NCBI GenBank assembly: GCA_035772405.1
Contig: JAYKKM010000005.1
Coordinates: 351,501-415,500 of the forward strand
Direction of reading: 5' to 3'
Length of the DNA: 64,000 bases
Source of the DNA: Chrysogorgia sp. JL179-B06
Lineage: Eukaryota; Cnidaria; Anthozoa; Scleralcyonacea; Chrysogorgiidae
Position numbers and translations under genes: made by a program. A model generated the notes under the pieces. It was not told the DNA's origin. It did not search any database and saw only the letters and a list, made by a program, of their open reading frames with translations. Positions 33,036 to 44,285 of this stretch are shown here, in pieces (position 1 is the first letter of the stretch; every line of letters begins with the position of its first letter).

Positions 33036-34178
33036 GCTAACTTATTTGTTGGTTATGTTGAAAAACAGATCTTTGAACAATACATGGGTCCCTTGCCTGA
33101 TTTTTTCGGCAGATTTATCGATGACTGTTTAGGAACAGCGTCGTGTTCACGTGTCCTTTTAGAGCAGTTCATCAACTTTGTTGATGATTTTCATCCTGCT
33201 CTGAAGTTCACGTGGGAAATCAGCGAGACCTCTGTGTCGTTCCTTGATATTTTAATTTCGATTAATGCTGATTCGCTGAAAACGTCGGTCTCGTACAAGC
33301 CTACTGACTCCCATAGTTATCTTCTATTTTCATCCTCTCATCCCAACCACACTAAGCAATCCATCCCTTACTCTCAATTCTTGCGTCTTCGCCGCTTATG
33401 TAGCGACGACCAAGATTTTCAAGCCAAATCAATGGAAATGAGATCTTTTTTTGTCCAACGTGGTTACCCTACAAACCTTTTAGACCTCGCCGTTCAGAAA
33501 GCTTTTCTCGTCCCCCGTTTAGACGCCCTTGAACCATCTTTGGAACGAATTTCAAACAATAAAATTCCTTTAGTTCTAACATTTCATCCTTTCAATTTTA
33601 AAGTTAAAAATATTATTAATCGGAATTTTCACATTTTACAAAATGATCCTGAGACGTCAGCCATTTTCACCGACAACCCTTTGGTATCTTTTCGCGGTAA
33701 TAAAAACATTCGTGACTCCTTAGTATATAGTGCCCTTAAACAAAATACCTCGGCACCAGCGGGAACATTTTCTTGCGGCCGTTCCCGCTGTAACACATGC
33801 CCTTTTCTCAATCCCACTACAGTTATTACTGCCCCCAAATTCGACCACACAATCCGTCATGCTTTTTCATGCACGTCCACCAATATAATTTATTGCATTT
33901 CTTGCGATAAATGCCTTAAAATCTACATCGGTGAAACTGGGCGACGCCTTTCAGACAGGTTTGCTGAACATCATCGTTCCGTGAGGATCAATGATGGTGA
34001 CAAACCTGTAGCCCGCCATTTCAACAGCTCCAACCATTTGGTTTCAGACATGAAAGTCTGTGCCATCGTTCCCATCTCCGGTGGCAACGATAACCGCAAG
34101 TGGCAAGAGAAGCGTCTCCTTTTTAAACTTGGCACCACACATCCTCTTGGTCTTAACGAACGTTTTTCTTTTATTTAA
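33036..34178 (+). CDS. Penelope-like reverse transcriptase (distal) and GIY-YIG endonuclease
   Basis: The frame is open from 33036 with 'ANLFVGYVEKQIFEQYMGPL', the palm motif 'RFIDDCLG' with the catalytic aspartate pair, a 'SVSFLDILI' strand, then a basic linker. The Cys-rich motif 'CGRSRCNTCPF' and a GIY-YIG domain ('IIYCISCDKC', 'IYIGETGRRLSDRFAEH', 'ARHFN') follow, ending at 34178. Penelope-like elements copy themselves by target-primed reverse transcription with this nuclease. The fingers and first palm motifs are absent, so this copy cannot act alone although the remaining frame is intact. Confidence 0.9.
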   Translation, partial: ANLFVGYVEKQIFEQYMGPLPDFFGRFIDDCLGTASCSRVLLEQFINFVDDFHPALKFTWEISETSVSFLDILISINADSLKTSVSYKPTDSHSYLLFSSSHPNHTKQSIPYSQFLRLRRLCSDDQDFQAKSMEMRSFFVQRGYPTNLLDLAVQKAFLVPRLDALEPSLERISNNKIPLVLTFHPFNFKVKNIINRNFHILQNDPETSAIFTDNPLVSFRGNKNIRDSLVYSALKQNTSAPAGTFSCGRSRCNTCPFLNPTTVITAPKFDHTIRHAFSCTSTNIIYCISCDKCLKIYIGETGRRLSDRFAEHHRSVRINDGDKPVARHFNSSNHLVSDMKVCAIVPISGGNDNRKWQEKRLLFKLGTTHPLGLNERFSFI

Positions 34179-34480
34179 TTTCCTAAAAGTTTTTTATTAT
34201 TTTAGTTTGCTTGGAACTTTTTATTATTAGCTTATGCACTTTCATTCCTTTTCAAGTCTTTGTTTCTATTATCGCCTAATCCCCTTGAATATTGGACCTG
34301 TCATTTCTCCCACCCCCTCAGTCTGCTTATTGATCGACTTTAAAAATAGCAAATGATTTAACTTTTCCCATCTCATTAATTATTAGTTAGTTTATTTCCC
34401 GTGCATTTGATTGGCTACTTTCTACCTGTGACACCCTTTTGGCATTATATAAGCCCTATTTATTTTATTTCATCTCGTCT

Positions 34481-34515
34481 TACTCTGATGAAGGGCTCCG
34501 CTCGAAACGTCAGTA
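34481..34515 (+). ncRNA. Hammerhead ribozyme (type I, Penelope-like), right copy
   Basis: TACT-CTGATGA-A-GGGC-TCC-GCTC-GAAA-CGTC-AGTA contains all invariant core bases. Helix I is TACT/AGTA and helix II is GGGC/GCTC with one G-U pair. Helix III is the self-complementary ACGT, implying a dimeric fold. Cleavage would fall after C34511. Ribozymes of this kind are known from Penelope-like elements. Confidence 0.78.
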
Positions 34516-34558
34516 TCTCGTCACTAAATTCTTGGCAGTTTACCACCTTTTCACTTTG

Positions 34559-35824
<1,266 letters not shown>

Positions 35825-35972
35825 GGTAATCGTATGATAGCGAGTGCAATTAAGGATTTTACACCACAAGTGATATTTGAAAATTGTGCGAAAATTGCAA
35901 TTTGGCACAATTTTCAAATATCACGAGTAGTGTGTAAATCCTTAATTGCACGAGACAAATCATACGATTACT
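35825..35972. mobile_element. Foldback MITE, 148 bp
   Basis: 'ggtaatcgtatgat' and its inverse form the ends; the arms share 'gcaattaaggattttacac'. A relative lies at 56810-57010. Confidence 0.75.
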
Positions 35973-36599
35973 CATTTATTATATGAATGACAAAATTACG
36001 ACACGTACGCTTCATCGTCTTCTCTTTAAAAACGTCTTATTTCATTAGTTGACAACAAACCTTTTCACTCTTGGTGTTCTTTATACTCATTTCAAAATAT
36101 TTACATGGAATTTTTAATTCATAGTGTACCACAAGTCGAAAACTTTCCATTGCAGAATAGGCCACCATTTTGAATTTTATTGTCAAACTTGTTTCCAGTG
36201 TCTTCTCTCTTTTCATTTATTGCACTCGAGTGCAATAAATGATTTTATTGCACTCCTCTCAGCCAATCAGAATCCAGTAATTTTGTCATGTATATAATAA
36301 AAATGTTTATTTATTAATCAGTCTTGTTTACTTTGCCGCCTACCCTGAAGATCGTAAACTTCTACTCGTTTTCACTTTCGAACTTCAAAAGATTGATATT
36401 TGTTTTTGCTATTTACAAAGTTAACTTAAAATCATTTTATTCATCACATTGGCAAGTCGAACCTTAATGGAAGAAATGTGAGTTTCATCGTAGAAACTTT
36501 CCCAACTGGCGACGCTTTGTCGCTTCCAAGGCGTATATATATATATATATATATGAAGATAAAACTCAAATAATTGATCACAGAAAAAGATGTTAGTTG

Positions 36600-37763
36600 T
36601 TTATATATAAAATGTACGAAAAGTCTGTATTACTAAGTTTCTGTCTACTAAGACTGAGGCTTTTCTCCGATTTTTCTCGGTGTGTAATATAAATGGACTA
36701 TTATAGTCAGGGTATGCTAGGATTGAATTGGTCAGGTTGTCAATTAATTTGTTCAAGGCTTCGTCGCGTTCGATCGTCATTCCAAGATACAGTTTTTCTA
36801 GAAGGGACTTGTGTTTTCATTCCACCTTTCTTGGCTGTTGTTTGGTTGTCATCGCTTGTTTTCTTGAGCAAGTCGAATAATGGATTGACTATTCTTGATA
36901 AATCCGGAATGTACCTACGGTAATAGCCCAGTAGTCCTAGAAGGCGACGCACTTCACCCACGGACTGAGGTCGCTTCTCCTTTAGTGATAGTATCGCCCT
37001 GGTGTTGGCGGTGTCCATTCGATAACCGTCGTCAGAAACAATGCGTCGAAGGTAGTGCACTTCTCGCTTAAACAGTTTACACTTTCTTGCTTTCAACTTC
37101 ACTCCGTATTCATGGAGGCGTCTGATTACTGTCCGCAAGTGTTCTATATGTTTCACGAAAGTTGCAATAAACACCATCCAAGTAAGGCACACATATGTCA
37201 TCCCGGAGCCCTTCAAGGCAGCTTTCCATGAAGCGTTGGAACTCGGCAGGGGCATTTTTCAACCCAAAGGGAATGCGGACCCATTCGTAAAGCCCCCAAG
37301 GTGTTACAAAAGCAGTTTTATGTTGGCTGTCCTTATCAATGAAACCTTGGTGGTATGCTTTGCCTTGATCCAACAATGAAAACCATTTATTTCCTCCTAC
37401 ATTTTCCAGCGTAGTTTGGACACGAGGCAATGGGTGACGGTCGGTCAACGTTCTCTTGTTCAATTCTCGGTAATCTACACATGGTCGTAGGGAGCAATCC
37501 TTTTTTCTGACACATACCACAGGTGATGAGTAAGCTGATTTTGACTTCCGTACCATTGTCTGTTCAGGAGGTCCTCTATATATCACTTCCGGATATAGAG
37601 GCTTAGGGATGGATGTGTAATTTCTTTGAACAGGATTGTCGTCAGTCATGTTGACTTTCATTTGCAGTTCATCGATACACCCAATATCCGCATCGCTGGT
37701 AGAAAAACAATCAGCTTCTGCCATTAGCATCTGTTTAACCATCGTCATCTGTTCTTCATCCAA
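36600..37763 (-). pseudogene. Gypsy reverse transcriptase, active site changed
   Basis: '[20 protein letters not shown]', '[10 protein letters not shown]', '[14 protein letters not shown]' and 'GLLGYYRRYIPDLSRIV' cover fingers, palm and thumb. The catalytic box reads 'VPYLDG' where YLDD is expected (GGT for GAT at about 37182). A frameshift follows directly, with the thumb in another frame from about 37170. RNase H is cut off after 'PFILHT'. Confidence 0.85.
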
Positions 37764-38174
37764 ACCGGTCCAAGTCTAGTTCTGCCATCCACGAGTCAGT
37801 TTGATTATTCCTGTCACACTTATTGGTTTGGTTGGTCGGCTTCCTTTCATGGACATGCTGCGTGGGCTGACTTGTCATTGTGTCACTTACTGTGTACCAA
37901 CTGTAATCGTCCGAGGACAGTTCTGTTTGGCAAGATGATGTTGTGGTCAGTGGTATTGCTAACTTGAATGTTCACCTTTGAGCAGCTTCTTCCGTTGACC
38001 CAAACCAAGGTTTCTGGTACTTCTAAACCAGTCCACGATTGTTCAGGATCAGACTCGAACAATACTGGTATCCTGTTAAACTTGTTACACCTAGTATTTG
38101 CTCTGCACGTCACAGTCACAGTTTCCGCTTTGGGAATTAGTACATCCCGCTTGGTTGTCTTGACTGCACATAGT

Positions 38175-38731
38175 TCACTCGATGTGGTTGACTGTACGAA
38201 TTGTATCAATGCTACGAGATTTTCTTCCGTGACAGTAGACAAGTTTGCTTTCAAGGATGAAATAGTTGAGACCATTCGTGTAGTAACGTTCCAAAATCTC
38301 CTCAATCACATTGTAGTCAATAATTGGATTATCAATAGCATCTTGAGAGATGACCAGAGGGACGGCGATTTCATTCTCCTTGTTGGAATCTCCAAGTTTG
38401 AACTTGACTTCTACCCATCCTACATATGGGATTGCTGTACCGTTCGCAGCCTTTAGGTCAAGGTTCGTACTTCCAGTAGTTCGTGTAAGGGACGAATATC
38501 GGGGTCTTCCAAATTCTTCTTTACCCACTCTTGTGATGCCATGGAGACCTGGGCTCCAGTATCCCACAATGCAGTTGTCGGTACACCGTCCATCTTGCAC
38601 TTTACTAAACACTTTTTACCAACCAGTTTTGCCACTATGTTGTGTTGTATGGAAGTGAGATGGCTGACATACTGTCCACTTTCGAGCCACTCTCTCTCAT
38701 TTCGTAACTCTCTGGTTTGTGTTTCTTCCAA
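38175..38731 (-). pseudogene. Gypsy aspartic protease
   Basis: 'TTALWDTGAQVSMAS' carries the DTGA catalytic motif, preceded by 'VGKKCLVKCKMDG'. The carboxyl half continues after a frameshift with 'VGWVEVKFKLGDSNKENEIA' and 'IIDYNVIEEIL'. Confidence 0.8.
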
Positions 38732-38960
38732 TCATTCTTTTGCCATTTTCTTGAACAGTAGTAGATTATCTTGCAATCTGAACATCTGTATAATGGTATA
38801 TCTATTAATTTCTTGTCGCAATTTGCGCACGCATGGGACTGGCTCGGCGTGTCGAAGGCTACCTCCTTCTCAGAGACAGCCTTTCCTCGTTTCCCGACTT
38901 GCGACGGCAGTCTCTTGCAAAATGTTCTGGCGACCCGCATATGTAGCAATGATCACAGTT
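38635..38960 (-). pseudogene. Gypsy nucleocapsid: CCHC knuckle plus MYND-type finger
   Basis: In one frame near 38955-38905 it encodes 'CYICGSPEHFARDC', a standard CCHC zinc knuckle. About 25 residues later, in a second frame, come 'CANCDKKLIDIPLYRCSDC' and 'IIYYCSRKWQKNDWKKHK'. The CxxC-CxxC-YCS-x-DW-x-HK layout is that of a MYND finger. Two expected cysteines are Trp (KWQ) and Ser (PES), so the finger is itself decaying. Confidence 0.7.
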
Positions 38961-40210
38961 GGCTTTGTTTTTCCTTTGGCACGATGAGCAGCTTTGGTTT
39001 CTTCTGGGCCTCTGGCTCTTTACAACTGGATACTTGTATCTGTGCTCTGGGCGATCTCCTTGCGGATTTTGTACGGTCTGCTGTATCCATTGACTTCTTG
39101 ATACTTGCCAAATCGGATTGTACTGCTTCGAGTGTAGTCATTAATTTATCTTGCTTCTCATGTGTTTCTTTTCTTTGGTTGTTGCAAAACATTCGCCACG
39201 TTTTCCGGGAAGACGCTGCTAATTTGGTGCTTCTTTCGGTTTCTTCGGAAACTGCCTCGCCGAGTTTTCTGATAAGTTCCTCATCGCTGACGACTGATTT
39301 CTTAAGGAGAGCGGGTCTTATCTTTGCACGCACAGCTTCATTTTGTATCCCAGTCTCCAGTGTTCGCAAGAACACGGTTTGAACTACTGTAACTCAGCGG
39401 AGTATTTCACTACGTCAACCATTACCCAGGAGGAGAAAAGTGTTGTCGCAGGTCCAAAGCCCGTATAAGGAAATCTTCTGGTGATCGACTCGTTGGATCC
39501 TTGGCATAAAATAGTAAGTTCCTGGTATAGTTCAGTTCCATTCTTTTGTTTGTAATGGGCCTTCAATATTTGAAGTAGTTTTGGTAGAGTTGATTCTGTC
39601 ATCATTTCCAAGTAGGACCTCAACTTCAATGTTGGACTAATAGAACGAATGACCGCTTCTAAAATCTCACTTGTACTGTGGCCTTTTGTTTTTCCCGAGT
39701 CGATTTTATCGAGTCATATAGACTCACAAACGAAAGTCTGTCCTTTTGTGTTTCGGGCCCAACTACACCAGATATCTTAAAGTCTTTACGGTTGGTTGTT
39801 AGTACTACGTTGGACTTACTTTGACCTTGGTTGCTTGATCCTGCATCTTGTGTGGTTACTTGTGTACCGGGTTGTTCATTTCCCACTTGTTCCGTATTAC
39901 TGGTATCTGGACTTGGCGGTACTTTATCTGGGGGCAGTCCCTTCTCGATCAGTTGCTTTAAATCATCCAGGTGCTTGGTTTTATCGTCAGTCGTTTCGAG
40001 TGTTTCGATATCGTCGATTGTTTTGCGAATTAGTTTCGATAAACTTCGCTTGGTTTTATTTAAAACATCTGCTTCTTGTATTTTCAAATCTCCAGCTAAT
40101 GTTATAAGTTTTTCAATCGACAGGGACAGTACCCTTTCCTCAACTTAGAGCTGAAGTTCTTCCATGGTCGAGTTCATGTCGACTACATCACCAGCTTGAA
40201 CTTGAGCCAT
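38953..40210 (-). pseudogene. Gypsy Gag, capsid region
   Basis: Translation starts at ATG 40210 ('MAQVQAGDVVDMNSTMEELQ') and meets an in-frame TAA at 40147-40145. It continues in the same frame as a charged helical domain 'LNKTKRSLSKLIRKTIDDIE', then a capsid-like region in shifted frames (39629-39384, 39375-38953) with 'ALLKKSVVSDEELIRKLGEA'. At least one stop and two frameshifts disable it. Confidence 0.75.
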
Positions 40211-40297
40211 AATTTTTGTCTGCCACTCACTTATAGTTATTTCGGTAACGAAACAGTTCTGTACTTACATCAGAGTTTCTCCGAAGGCTCCAAATTG

Positions 40298-40466
40298 TGT
40301 TACCCGATTTAACCCTTTTGAGTGACAACAAACAATTCCTTTAACAACTCGTCTTATATTTTAATCACTCGTATTTTACAGGGATGTTTAACGAACAATA
40401 TGTTTTTCTTATTTTTGTCCCCCGGCAGTCCGGGGAAAGTACTACGTGATGTTCACGTGCGCCACA
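40298..40466 (-). repeat. 5' LTR of the gypsy element, 169 bp
   Basis: On the minus strand it begins TGTGGCGCACG and ends GGGTAACA, giving the expected TG...CA ends. Five bases further, TGGAGCCTTCGGAGA begins with the TGG expected where a tRNA 3' CCA primes synthesis. Confidence 0.65.
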
Positions 40467-40730
40467 CATGAGAACCGCTTACAGTTAGTTTTGGCGTCTC
40501 ACACAGTCATTACCTCGTTCTTTAAAAAATCCGCTTTCGAGTGCGAAGCCGACCAAAAACAACCGGCTAGGCAGCGTGCAAGCCTAAGGAGATTGCTCAG
40601 TTTTATGGTGATCAGGAATAGCTAAATAGCCTTAGATAGCTAAACTTCATAGTAACCTTTATTATATCCCGAAGTGGTTTTCTCGTGTTATGATTAGTAA
40701 ATTTGCAGTCAATGACTTGCGGTAAGAGGT

Positions 40731-41076
40731 ATGGATACATTTTTATTTTCCACATTTTCAAAACCTATACAAAAAAATTCGCAAACTCGAACGCCGCTTA
40801 AAAAGGCGCTTATTTCGAACTTTTTCTGCTCCAACTCACCGAATAAATTATCGGCACAATTTATGTCGCGTGCCAATATCGGCTATTTCAGATCGTCCCG
40901 CTATTTCCAACATCCCGCCATTCTGATTTCTGAACGTCTTTTTCGGTGCCTTAGTGAGACCCAATTTTTAAATAAAGCAAAACAATTTGATTTTATACAT
41001 GTGACGCTTTATGCGTCTTTTTTCCCTGTCATCAAATTTTCGGGGGGCCCCTTCTGTCGGGGGGCCCGTAACCTAT
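40731..41076. other. No gene assigned
   Basis: An open frame on the plus strand from 40731 runs into the next MITE and has no recognisable domain; I treat it as chance. Confidence 0.5.
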
Positions 41077-41361
41077 ACAGCGTGTATAAAAAAAAACTGA
41101 ACCCTTAGAAAACGGTCTTATACTCCTGGGAAATTAAAAACACGGTCTTAACACACCTGGGAAATTCAGATAACTTGTAATTGTATGAAGGAGCATAACT
41201 GCAAAGAAACATGTTAAAGATATTAACGTTTCTTAGCAGTTATGCTCCTTCATACGTTTACAAGTTATCTTAATTTCCCAGGTGTATTAAGACCGTGTTT
41301 TTAATTTCCCAGGAGTATAAGACCGTTTTCTAAGGGTTCAGTTTTTTTTGATACACACTGT
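41077..41361. mobile_element. Foldback MITE, 285 bp
   Basis: The ends 'acagcgtgtat' and inverse enclose nearly perfect arms ('ctgaacccttagaaaacggt', 'ggaaattaaaaacacggtct') with a short loop around 41200-41215. Confidence 0.85.
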
Positions 41362-41388
41362 TGCATTTAGTGCATTCCTAACACATAT

Positions 41389-41769
41389 ACAGTGTGTATC
41401 AAAAAAACGAAACCGGCATAAAATTAACTAGTATTCTTTTGAAACAACCTATTGTGGTAGTTTGAAAAGTCCTAGACACCTCTCAGCCACGGATGCGTAA
41501 AAAACATGGTTTTATACACCTTAAGATAACTTTAAATTATGCATGGTGAAAGTATTTAAAAGCTTTTTCTCTTCCTATGGCTCAGATGTGTCTAGGGCTT
41601 TCAGTAGGTTGTTTTAAAAGAATACTGCGTAGACAGTGTTTTGGATATATAGCAACGATGAAGGGCTCCGCTCGAAACGTCAGTATTTCGTTACTAAAAA
41701 TCTTAGCAGTTTACCACCTTTTCACTTTGCTAATAAATTAATACCGGTTTCGTTTCTTATACACACTGT
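41389..41769. mobile_element. Foldback MITE of the same terminal type, interrupted
   Basis: It starts ACAGTGTGTATCAAAAAAAC and ends with the inverse at 41769. The arms 'agtattcttttgaaacaacc' pair with 41606-41626. A Penelope-like fragment splits the right arm. Confidence 0.8.
41627..41733. mobile_element. Penelope-like fragment nested in the MITE
   Basis: It consists of a minus-strand tail piece 'gcgtagacagtgttttgg' joined to a plus-strand piece 'gatgaagggctccgctcgaa' ending 'ccttttcactttgct'. The hammerhead at 41657-41685 has lost the first core bases (ACGATGA for CTGATGA). Confidence 0.75.
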
Positions 41770-43550
41770 ACTGTACATGTAAAATTGATAGCAATATACA
41801 AAAAGCGTAGAGGGCTGAGGGCTCAACATCCGGGCAAAACATCATTGTTTCTATCAGGTTTGTCGATTAAAAAATTAATGAATATCAATTTCAAAACACG
41901 TGAAAATCTAAAAATCTCAAGAAATTATCATGTACAGAATCCCTTTAACTACACTACAAACTAAGGTACTGTGTAGATTATCTAGTGGGGAACTGTGTAG
42001 ATTATCTAGTGGACAATGTCCTCAGAGAAAAGTTCATGTTCAGTGACTTCAGTCCTTAGTTATTCGTGCTATACAGTTAGATCGGCTTGTTCAACATGAA
42101 GATGTACACTTTACGACATCAATATATTAATAATTACATGGTTTTAAAGTTGTAACTCAACAGTCTGGGTTTCTCGACCAACTTCACTTTGTTTCAATGC
42201 AACGAACCACGAAGTTTTAACTTCAAGTGGCGGCCAAGGCATGCCTCCAAATGGTTTTCAATGCTGGCTGTCTATTTTCGTTCTCTACGAGCTAATAATA
42301 CAAAACAAAGATATATCATTGAGGATTAATTCAAACACTTTACCAACGAATGGTGGTACTGAGTGGCTTTTATTGACGCCTAACCTTTGCAGTATAGTAG
42401 AATAACATAGCAGTATAGTGTAATAAAAGTTTACTAATTATTGTTTACTGTTCATTAGGGTGATCCTTATTTTTTTATTTTTTTATTTTGTATAGTCTCA
42501 CCCTCTTAAATGGTTCTAATTGGGTTAAAAATGCTGTGTGTAAAATTGTATTAAAAACTATTGATATTTAGGGGTAGCTCAAGGACCCTGATATTTTTAC
42601 TATAGTAACCCTATGAGAAAAATCAGCCAAATTGTCCAATATCCTATAAGTCCTCAGGGGAGTGTAGGATTGGTCTAAAAAGCCATTAGTGAGTAGTTTA
42701 GACCTGGTTTCCTATTTGACTTTAAGACAAACTTATAGCCAAAAATGTATGGTTTCCGAGATATAGGGCTCCAAACATTTTTAACCAATGAGAATTTTAA
42801 GAAAAATCTCCTTAAGAAACCATCAAGCTATATGCAGACTCGAGTAATGATTTATTACTTACAATATGTATCGCTTCGTAATACTGAAAACATTTCTGTG
42901 TTGACAGTTTGAGAACATGCAAATACAGGTTTAATAAAAATTTAAAAACTGGGTATTTCAAAAAAAAGTTTCATAAGCACTTTATTTAACAATGTGATTA
43001 TGAACTCGAAATTTCTATATGTTTCCGTAGAAACTAATTCATGTTATTAATATCACGTTATCTCTTCAAAATTATTACAAAAAACGAGCCATAAACATTG
43101 TTTTATGCGAACAACTTGGCGTATCACTCGCCGCTACTCAACATCTGTTGGCCATCAGATTACAGCAATGTCAGCAATTAAATTGAACTACAAATAAGTT
43201 TCTACTCATTAAAGATAGAATAACATGTGACAACGTTGTGTTTTGTATTACTTACGGCGGTTGAACGTGTAACTCATGTTCTTTCTGTACTTAGAAAACG
43301 CGTCGTTGATATCTATACCAATACCCTTAACAATACACAAGAAGAATATGTTACTTATTGAAGGGTAACAGTTTTAAAACTATAGTCTATAAAATCAGTT
43401 GATTCTTACGCAAACTATAATTGCATGACCATGAAAAGAATTTATAAAAAGTGTTTTTGTTACGCTTTTCTTAAGTCTCACAACATCCCGCGTGTTTATA
43501 TCGAGCTCATGGTATGATTGTCATGTATATAATATATAAATATATAATAT
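41770..43550. other. No gene seen
   Basis: AT-rich sequence without recognisable exons or repeat families. The last CHERP exon could lie here or further left, but I did not find it. Confidence 0.45.
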
Positions 43551-43561
43551 ATATGTTATTT

Positions 43562-43675
43562 ACCGGCTGAGAGGTCCGTATTTTGAAATACTTCCCGAGG
43601 TCTCAAAAACGGCCCGAGGGACGTTTTTGAAACCAAGGGAAATATTTCTCAATACGAACTGACCAAAACGGTAAA
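43562..43675. repeat. Imperfect inverted repeat
   Basis: 'accggctgagaggtccgta' and 'gaggtctcaaaaacg' pair with 43610-43675. A diverged relative lies at 60245-60350. Confidence 0.5.
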
Positions 43676-43878
43676 TTATTTATTTATTTTTTCCTTAATA
43701 TCCTGGCTCGCTTTTTGGTCGTCATCAGTATGTTTAGAAAAAAGTCTGTGCTTTTACCTTCGTCAAAGGAAATTGAGAGTTAAGTCTCTTTTATATATTT
43801 AATCTCGTTTGAGTTCATTTTCAAATGTTTTCAGAATATCTTACAGCTTATAAAACGCATTTAAAACTGAAATTATGT

Positions 43879-43912
43879 CGAGCGGTCCGTATGGGCTCAT
43901 ACGGACCGCTCG
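43879..43912. repeat. Perfect 34-bp palindrome
   Basis: CGAGCGGTCCGTATG and its exact inverse are separated by 4 bases. It probably belongs to a foldback element with 43562-43675. Confidence 0.8.
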
Positions 43913-44193
43913 TTAGCCAATCAGAAAGCAGGATTTGGTAGGATACGGACGGGAAAAAATAAATATAAGTACAACAGGCTTTCTGTTCAGAAAGGCCGGC
44001 GATATTTTCACATCAATATCATGGCTATTTCATCGATTTTAACATAATATACAGAACATTACATGACCATTTGGAGAATTCTATCTTCTCGTCTTGATAA
44101 TGTTTCTCACTCATGAGTGATTTTACCAACCGTCGAAGATAAAACTCTTATTTCCGCGCTGTCATGCAATAATATCCTTTATGTATTTGTTAC

Positions 44194-44285
44194 CTTATAC
44201 ATGTCTTGTTTGTCCCGGATATCCCCTTGTTTAATGGGATCTTGGATACCTTGTTCCGCTTTCCCTAAACCGGCTCCTTCCCAAC
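44194..44285 (-). CDS. CHERP: CHERP G-patch exon
   Basis: It encodes 'WEGAGLGKAEQGIQDPIKQG' and 'DIRDKQDMYK', the G-patch. Acceptor 'tttattttcctag', donor 'TATAAG|gtaaca', phase 1 to 0. Confidence 0.93.

Larger units (their letters stand above)
36600..40466 (-). mobile_element. Ty3/gypsy LTR retrotransposon, 3' truncated
   Basis: Order on the minus strand: LTR (40466-40298), primer-binding site, Gag, zinc fingers, protease, reverse transcriptase, and the first residues of RNase H. It ends near 36600 with 'PFILHT' followed by unrelated sequence. Integrase and the second LTR are absent. Stops and frameshifts interrupt every protein. Confidence 0.88.

Noticed and set aside
38541..39382. Plus-strand open frames of 148 and 203 residues
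   Set aside because: They lie opposite the gypsy Gag-protease region and are its complements.
40731..41108. 125-residue plus-strand open frame
   Set aside because: No recognisable domain, and it ends inside a MITE terminus.
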